Program-made: the position numbers and the translations under genes | Notes under the pieces: model-generated | Database searches by the model: none | The model's input: only the letters and a program-made list of their open reading frames with translations | Told to the model about the DNA's origin: nothing | DNA from: Thermoplasmata archaeon | Lineage (GTDB): Archaea > Thermoplasmatota > Thermoplasmata > Thermoplasmatales > Thermoplasmataceae | DNA length: 10,793 nucleotides | Direction of reading: 5' to 3' | Assembly (NCBI GenBank): GCA_021801305.1 | Contig: JAJYYD010000027.1 | Coordinates: forward strand, 1-10,793 | Shown: piece after piece, positions 7,250 to 10,793 of the stretch | How positions within the stretch are numbered: the stretch's first letter is position 1 | Layout of the letters: the number at the start of each line of letters is the position of its first letter

Positions 7250-7257
7250 TATTTAAT
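7250..7257 (-). promoter_or_regulatory. TATA box of the cysteine hydrolase gene
   Basis: Minus-strand ATTAAATA sits at exactly -30 to -23 of the ATG at 7227, the placement expected for a leaderless archaeal transcript. Confidence 0.55.
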
Positions 7258-7310
7258 TTTCTGGAGTCACGCTGAAGCATTTCATTCAAGTTAAATCATC
7301 ATATCTATAT

Positions 7311-7326
7311 ATGTAAATATTTAAAT
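7311..7326 (+). promoter_or_regulatory. Arsenic operon promoter with overlapping palindrome (candidate ArsR operator)
   Basis: TATTTAAA at 7318-7325 is the TATA box, -30 to -23 from the arsR ATG. It overlaps a perfect ten-base palindrome TAAATATTTA (7314-7323) that extends to an imperfect 16-base one (7311-7326, one mismatched pair). Outer ATATG (7309-7313) and CATAT (7328-7332) arms flank it. ArsR proteins bind such inverted repeats and would here block TBP. AT-rich TATA regions form palindromes easily, so the operator role is inference. Confidence 0.45.
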
Positions 7327-7347
7327 CCATATTTCCAATCATGTCTC

Positions 7348-7731
7348 ATGGCAGATGCTGGTGAACCATTGCTTGAACATATCCTCCAGGCAGGAATATG
7401 CTCAATGGATGACATAGAAGGGTCCAGAAACCTCCTGGGAATACTTGATGATCCTGAAAAGTCCGGAGAGATAAGGAATGTTGAAAGGAAAATGAAAGCG
7501 CTTTCAGATGCAGCAAGATTGAGGATATTTCTTCTGATCTCCAGAGGCGAGAAGTGTGTTTGTGAAATTGAATACCTATTCCAAATGCCACAGCCAACAG
7601 TATCCAGAAATCTAGGAATACTGGAGAATTCAGGCTTAATCAGGAAGAGGAAGAATGGGAAATGGGCATATTACAGCATCAAAGACCTGAATTTTGGAGA
7701 ATTCGTAAAGAGAACATGCGGAGTTGAATAA
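7348..7731 (+). CDS. arsR: ArsR-family arsenite-responsive repressor
   Basis: A 127-residue winged-helix repressor that should shut the operon in the absence of As(III). Residues about 45-110 are the ArsR core: LSDAARLRIFLLI, the metal site EKCVCEIEYL with Cys70 and Cys72 (counterpart of ELCVCDL in classical ArsR), the recognition helix PQPTVSRNLGILENSGLI at 81-98, and the wing KRKNGKWAYYSI. The cysteines mark an As/Sb sensor rather than a zinc or redox type. Cys18 and Cys124 could supply a third thiolate. The first 45 or so residues are an extension longer than in many ArsR proteins and contain Cys18. The ATG at 7348 fits a leaderless mRNA. First gene of arsR-arsC-arsB; its TAA stop is separated from the arsC start by one codon in the same frame. 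Confidence 0.93.
   Translation: MADAGEPLLEHILQAGICSMDDIEGSRNLLGILDDPEKSGEIRNVERKMKALSDAARLRIFLLISRGEKCVCEIEYLFQMPQPTVSRNLGILENSGLIRKRKNGKWAYYSIKDLNFGEFVKRTCGVE
7720..7727 (+). promoter_or_regulatory. Ribosome binding site that supports the arsC TTG start
   Basis: GGAGTTGA differs at one base from the archaeal consensus GGAGGTGA and ends seven bases before the TTG at 7735. It lies in the last codons of arsR, so arsC translation is expected to be coupled to arsR. Confidence 0.5.
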
Positions 7732-7734
7732 TAC

Positions 7735-8157
7735 TTGAAAGGAAAGAACTATCTGTTTGTATGCGTGGAAAACGCTGGAAGAAGCAAGATGGCCGAGGCA
7801 TTTGCAAAGCATATAGGACTCAATGCACAGAGTGCCGGCACGGTTCCGTCATCGAAAATCAACGAAACTGTTGCTGAGGCAATGAGAGAGAAAGGGATCG
7901 ATTTAACCGATTCCAGACCCAGAATGCTTGAAGACCCTATGATAAACTGGGCAGACCTTGTCATAATCATGGGTTGCTCACTTCAGGATGCATGTCCAGC
8001 ACCCGTTCTGGCTGCCATGCAGAAAAAAATCGTGGACTGGAATCTCCCGGACCCAAAAGGAAAATCCCTGGATGAAGTGAGATCAATCCGGGACACCATA
8101 GAGCAAAAGGTCATGGAACTTGTGGAGAAATCTGCCCGAAATGATCCGGTGCCATAA
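7735..8157 (+). CDS. arsC: Arsenate reductase ArsC, thioredoxin-coupled LMW-phosphatase type
   Basis: A 140-residue cytosolic enzyme that reduces As(V) to As(III), which ArsB then exports. The phosphatase-like loop CVENAGRS at 10-17 gives the CX5R motif (Cys10, Arg16). The redox pair Cys81 and Cys87 sits in MGCSLQDACP, matching the Cys82/Cys89 arrangement of the Staphylococcus aureus type, and the general acid is Asp106 in LPDPKG. All three cysteines point to thioredoxin or a similar reductant, not glutaredoxin. The start must be the TTG at 7735: the next ATG falls after the active-site loop, and a good ribosome site precedes the TTG. It follows arsR after TAA-TAC in the same frame and is eight bases ahead of arsB. 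A plain tyrosine phosphatase is excluded by the cysteine pair and the context. Confidence 0.92.
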   Translation: MKGKNYLFVCVENAGRSKMAEAFAKHIGLNAQSAGTVPSSKINETVAEAMREKGIDLTDSRPRMLEDPMINWADLVIIMGCSLQDACPAPVLAAMQKKIVDWNLPDPKGKSLDEVRSIRDTIEQKVMELVEKSARNDPVP

Positions 8158-8165
8158 TTCAAGGG

Positions 8166-9470
8166 ATGGACGTTCTGTTTAGGCCGGGAATACTGTTTCC
8201 AGTATCAATAATAATCTTTGCAGCAACACTTGTGCTGGTACTGAAAAAACCGCGAAACGTTGGAATAGGGTATGTGGCAATGGCCGGGGCAGTTGCAAGC
8301 CTGGCACTTGGAACCATCGATCTTGAAAGTGTTCTCATTGTATGGGGCATAGTGTGGAATGCAACTTTCACCTTTATAGCCATAATAATCATTTCTCTCC
8401 TTTTTGATGAGGCAGGGGTTTTCAAATATGCAGCGTTAAAGATAGCAAGGTTCGCAGGAGGCAATGGTGTAATGCTGTTTCTTTCAATAATTCTTCTGGG
8501 TTCAGGCATATCCGCAATTTTTGCAAATGACGGAACCGCCCTGATACTTACTCCCATTGTCTACGAGATACTTACCAGCCTGAAATTCCCGAAAAAGGCT
8601 GTGTTACCGTTCATAATGGCAACGGGCTTCATAGCGGATTCAGCAAGCCTTCCGTTGCCTGTCAGCAACCTTGTAAATATTGTCAGCACCACTTACTTCA
8701 AGATAAGTTTCAACAGTTATGCCAGGGAGATGATCATTCCCGATCTGGTTTCAATAGCTTCTTCCATCCTCATTCTCTGGCTTTTCTACAGGAAGTCAAT
8801 CCCGGCTAAATACAGGACGGAGGAACTGGAGGACCCGGGAAAAGCTGTCAGAGAACCGTATATCTTCAAAATGGCCCTTCCCACAATAATGGTGCTCATT
8901 GTAGCATATTCGATTGGCGGTTATTATGACATACCAATTGCGTTTGTGGCAATGTCAGCTGCCATAGTAGTCCTCACAGTATCCCATTTCAGGTCAGGGA
9001 TAGATCTTGTCCGGGTTATCCGGGAAGCACCCTGGCAGATTGTCCTGTTCTCTTTCGGCATGTATCTTGTTGTTTTCGGTCTCGGAAGAGAAGGATTCAC
9101 TTTCCTCATATCTTACCTGCTGATTCACATATCGACATTGCCAGACCCACTTAACATAATATTCTCCGGATACCTGTTCTCAACAATGGCAGCCGGAATG
9201 AACAACATGCCATCAGTGATGCTTGGCGCACTAAGTATATCTTCAATCCATGGCGGTTCATCCCTCATATACGCCAATGTAATCGGAAACGACATTGGCC
9301 CAAAATTCACGCCCATTGGATCCCTTGCCACTCTTCTATGGATATACACACTTAACAGGAAGAAAGGCATCACAATAAGCTACGCCTATTATATGAAAGT
9401 GGGGTTTATAATTGCTCTTCCTGTACTTACATTGACACTTCTCTCACTCTGGATGGAATCAGTTATCTGA
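8166..9470 (+). CDS. arsB: Arsenite efflux pump ArsB
   Basis: A 434-residue inner-membrane permease that exports arsenite (and antimonite) using the membrane potential, alone or with an ArsA ATPase; no arsA is in the window. About ten to twelve hydrophobic segments are spread along it, for example 10-27, 34-49, 64-80, 103-119, 197-207, 238-254, 258-272, 292-305 and 416-430. Family blocks: ANDGTALILTP at 120-130, GMNNMPSVML at 344-353, and ANVIGNDIGPKFTPIG followed by SLATLLW around 370-392, very close to the E. coli ArsB block. Related NhaD-type antiporters share the fold, but these blocks and the arsR-arsC context settle the call. The ATG follows the arsC stop by eight bases with a weak AAGGG before it. 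No strong T-run terminator follows. Confidence 0.93.
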   Translation: MDVLFRPGILFPVSIIIFAATLVLVLKKPRNVGIGYVAMAGAVASLALGTIDLESVLIVWGIVWNATFTFIAIIIISLLFDEAGVFKYAALKIARFAGGNGVMLFLSIILLGSGISAIFANDGTALILTPIVYEILTSLKFPKKAVLPFIMATGFIADSASLPLPVSNLVNIVSTTYFKISFNSYAREMIIPDLVSIASSILILWLFYRKSIPAKYRTEELEDPGKAVREPYIFKMALPTIMVLIVAYSIGGYYDIPIAFVAMSAAIVVLTVSHFRSGIDLVRVIREAPWQIVLFSFGMYLVVFGLGREGFTFLISYLLIHISTLPDPLNIIFSGYLFSTMAAGMNNMPSVMLGALSISSIHGGSSLIYANVIGNDIGPKFTPIGSLATLLWIYTLNRKKGITISYAYYMKVGFIIALPVLTLTLLSLWMESVI

Positions 9471-9472
9471 TG

Positions 9473-9484
9473 AAATTTCGCATG
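9473..9484 (+). repeat. Copy 2 of the 12-base motif, upstream of moaE
   Basis: AAATTTCGCATG, identical to 2417-2428, 15 bases before the moaE TATA box. It overlaps by four bases an odd palindrome, CATGAAATTCATG, at 9481-9493. Confidence 0.35.
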
Positions 9485-9493
9485 AAATTCATG
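9481..9493 (+). promoter_or_regulatory. Thirteen-base palindrome just upstream of the moaE TATA box
   Basis: CATGAA and TTCATG are perfect inverted arms around a single A, ending seven bases before TTATTTAA. The place is right for a regulator that touches TBP/TFB, but nothing here names the protein. Confidence 0.35.
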
Positions 9494-9499
9494 GGCACA

Positions 9500-9507
9500 T
9501 TATTTAA
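9500..9507 (+). promoter_or_regulatory. TATA box of moaE
   Basis: TTATTTAA. By the usual spacing transcription should start near 9528-9530, which places a GTG at 9523 outside the mRNA and supports the TTG at 9550 as the moaE start. Confidence 0.5.
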
Positions 9508-9549
9508 CTATACAGGCAATATGTGTCATGTTACAGGTCTGGTGGTAAG

Positions 9550-9954
9550 TTGAAATGCTCGGTCCAGAGAAAAAAAATTGATGTCAATGAATTAATAGAG
9601 AACACAAGAAATCCAGAGGCTGGAGCCATAGTCATTTTTCTTGGAACTGTCAGGAAAAACTCTGAGGACAAGGAGATTCAGTGGCTCTTCTACGAGGCTT
9701 ACGAGGAGATGGTTGTGGAGGAGCTGGATAGGATCGTTAAGGAGGCAACTGACAACTATCATTTAACGGATGTCAATCTTGTGCACAGGCTTGGACGTCT
9801 TGGAATAAAGGAAGACAGTGTTGCGATATGCGTGTCTTCTCCACATAGGAAAGAGGCTTTCAGGGCATGCCAGTTCATAATAGATGAAGTGAAGACCCGA
9901 GCCCCCATCTGGAAAATGGACATAACTGCCGAAGGTGAAAAGGAGTGGCATTGA
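9550..9954 (+). CDS. moaE: Molybdopterin synthase catalytic subunit MoaE
   Basis: The large subunit of molybdopterin synthase, which with thiocarboxylated MoaD puts the two dithiolene sulfurs onto cyclic pyranopterin monophosphate. Family blocks in order: GAIVIFLGTVR, FYEAYEEMVVEEL, VHRLGRLGI, VCVSSPHR-like ICVSSPHRKEAF, and VKTRAPIWKMD. The two lysines of that last block correspond to the catalytic Lys119 and Lys126 of E. coli MoaE. Length (134 residues from this start) is slightly short but normal for archaea. The start is uncertain: a GTG at 9523 adds nine residues of unconserved sequence, but the TATA box predicts transcription from about 9528; the TTG at 9550 has a GGTGGT four bases before it, close to the archaeal GGTGAT. 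No moaD adjoins it. It is followed by moaA with its own promoter. Confidence 0.9.
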   Translation: MKCSVQRKKIDVNELIENTRNPEAGAIVIFLGTVRKNSEDKEIQWLFYEAYEEMVVEELDRIVKEATDNYHLTDVNLVHRLGRLGIKEDSVAICVSSPHRKEAFRACQFIIDEVKTRAPIWKMDITAEGEKEWH

Positions 9955-10015
9955 CTCAGCAGGAATATTATGGACCCTGAGGTTCATTATGTCGTTCTTT
10001 AAAGTCACACAAAGG

Positions 10016-10022
10016 TTATTAA
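10016..10022 (+). promoter_or_regulatory. TATA box of moaA
   Basis: TTATTAA centred 25 bases before the ATG at 10044, fitting a leaderless transcript separate from moaE. Confidence 0.5.
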
Positions 10023-10043
10023 GGATTCTAAAATAGTTGTATC

Positions 10044-10793
10044 ATGATCACTGACGATTACGGCCGACCCGTAACGAGCATGAGGATCCAGGTGAATACA
10101 ACCTGCAATTTCAAGTGTTTCTTCTGCCATATGGAAGGGACCGGCATCCATTCAGAAAAAATGACGCCTGAGGAGATAGAAAGAATTGTTGAGATAGGTC
10201 ATAAAATGGGCGTAAACAAGATAAAATTCACAGGTGGGGAACCCCTTCTCAGAAACGACATTGTGGATATAGTTAAGAGGACAAGGAAGCACATAGATGG
10301 GGACATCTCCATGACAACCAACGGCTTCATGCTGCCCGTATATGCGGAAAAACTCAAAGCTGCCGGCCTGGACAGAATCAATATATCATTTCATTCACTT
10401 GAGAGGGAAGGCTTCCAGTTCATTACCGGCACTGATTCCATGGATAAGGTGATAGAAGGAATAAAAGCGGCAAAGGAGGCACATTTTGATCCAATAAAGC
10501 TTAATTTTGTTGTTTTGAAGGGCATAAACGAAGACCAGGTGCAGAGGCTTGTAAATCTTTCTGCCATACTTGGGGTCAGGGTACAGTTCATAGAATATGA
10601 AACAACAAAGGAAACCATAAATTCAGAAGATTTCCAGAGATATCATGTTGATCTTAACCCAATTGAACAGGAGATAAGCAAGGGTGCTGTGGATGTAAAA
10701 CACAATATACTGCATAACAGGCCAAGATATATTGTCGAAACAGAGAATGGCTATGCAGACGTGGAATTCGTCAAACCAATGATGAACTCCGAT
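10044..10793 (+). CDS. moaA: GTP 3',8-cyclase MoaA (radical SAM; 3' end cut by window edge)
   Basis: MoaA uses two 4Fe-4S clusters and S-adenosylmethionine to convert GTP to 3',8-cyclo-GTP, the first step of molybdopterin synthesis. 250 codons are visible without a stop; the usual length is about 300-330, so the C-terminal part is missing. It opens with the family's DDYGRPVTSMRIQV, then the radical-SAM cluster TCNFKCFFC with Cys21, Cys25 and Cys28, and the SAM-binding TGGEPLL at 63-69. Later blocks (MTTNGFML, INISFHSL, LNFVVLKGIN) follow the MoaA order. The second cysteine cluster should begin just beyond the edge, since the visible end VEFVKPMMNSD matches the lead-in to it. Transcribed in the same direction as moaE, 89 bases after it. 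Other radical-SAM enzymes are unlikely given the GRPVTSMR start and the moaE neighbour. Confidence 0.93.
   Translation, partial: MITDDYGRPVTSMRIQVNTTCNFKCFFCHMEGTGIHSEKMTPEEIERIVEIGHKMGVNKIKFTGGEPLLRNDIVDIVKRTRKHIDGDISMTTNGFMLPVYAEKLKAAGLDRINISFHSLEREGFQFITGTDSMDKVIEGIKAAKEAHFDPIKLNFVVLKGINEDQVQRLVNLSAILGVRVQFIEYETTKETINSEDFQRYHVDLNPIEQEISKGAVDVKHNILHNRPRYIVETENGYADVEFVKPMMNSD

Noticed and set aside
1..10793. Mobile element, defence island or CRISPR array
   Set aside because: No transposase, integrase, long inverted or direct repeats, or spaced repeat array was seen, and base and codon use look even across the window.

Overview
The window looks like ordinary chromosome of an acidophilic euryarchaeon, most likely of the order Thermoplasmatales. 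Reasons: genes packed on both strands with short AT-rich gaps; heavy use of ATA for Ile and AGG/AGA for Arg; archaeal TATA boxes lying about 23-30 bases before several start codons, which fits leaderless mRNAs; and archaeal gene types such as the AbrB-PhoU regulator and class I-like CobQ/CbiB. The order is an inference from style and gene content; no rRNA or other marker gene is present.

Layout. 1-2351 (minus): cobQ then cbiB, two late steps of cobalamin side-chain assembly, overlapping by ATGA; cbiB runs off the left edge. 2485-2670 (plus): a 61-residue DUF1059-type protein with a possible CCHH metal site. 2794-3768 (plus): an AbrB-PhoU phosphate-type regulator. 3765-6474 (minus): an acetyl/acyl-CoA synthetase-like AMP-forming ligase followed one base later by a metallo-beta-lactamase-fold hydrolase; the latter ends inside the last codons of the phoU-like gene, the two stop codons sharing one CTAG. 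6682-7227 (minus): an isochorismatase-type cysteine hydrolase. Divergent from it, 7348-9470 (plus): a compact arsenic operon arsR-arsC-arsB. 9550-9954 (plus): moaE; 10044-10793 (plus): moaA, cut by the right edge; both belong to molybdopterin synthesis.

How it fits together. The arsenic operon is complete in itself: an As(III)-sensing repressor with a CVC site, a thioredoxin-type arsenate reductase with the three expected cysteines, and the ArsB arsenite pump. The CoA ligase and the hydrolase look like one transcription unit; a route that opens an ester or lactone and then activates the freed acid is a reasonable but unproven guess. Cobalamin and molybdopterin genes are standard cofactor supply.

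No rRNA, tRNA, CRISPR array, transposase or integrase was seen, and no gap between genes exceeds about 210 bases. I found no convincing new defence or mobile system. The points most worth a second look are the lactonase/ligase pair with its altered acyl pocket, the in-frame arsR-arsC junction, and a 12-base motif repeated at the same distance before two TATA boxes.
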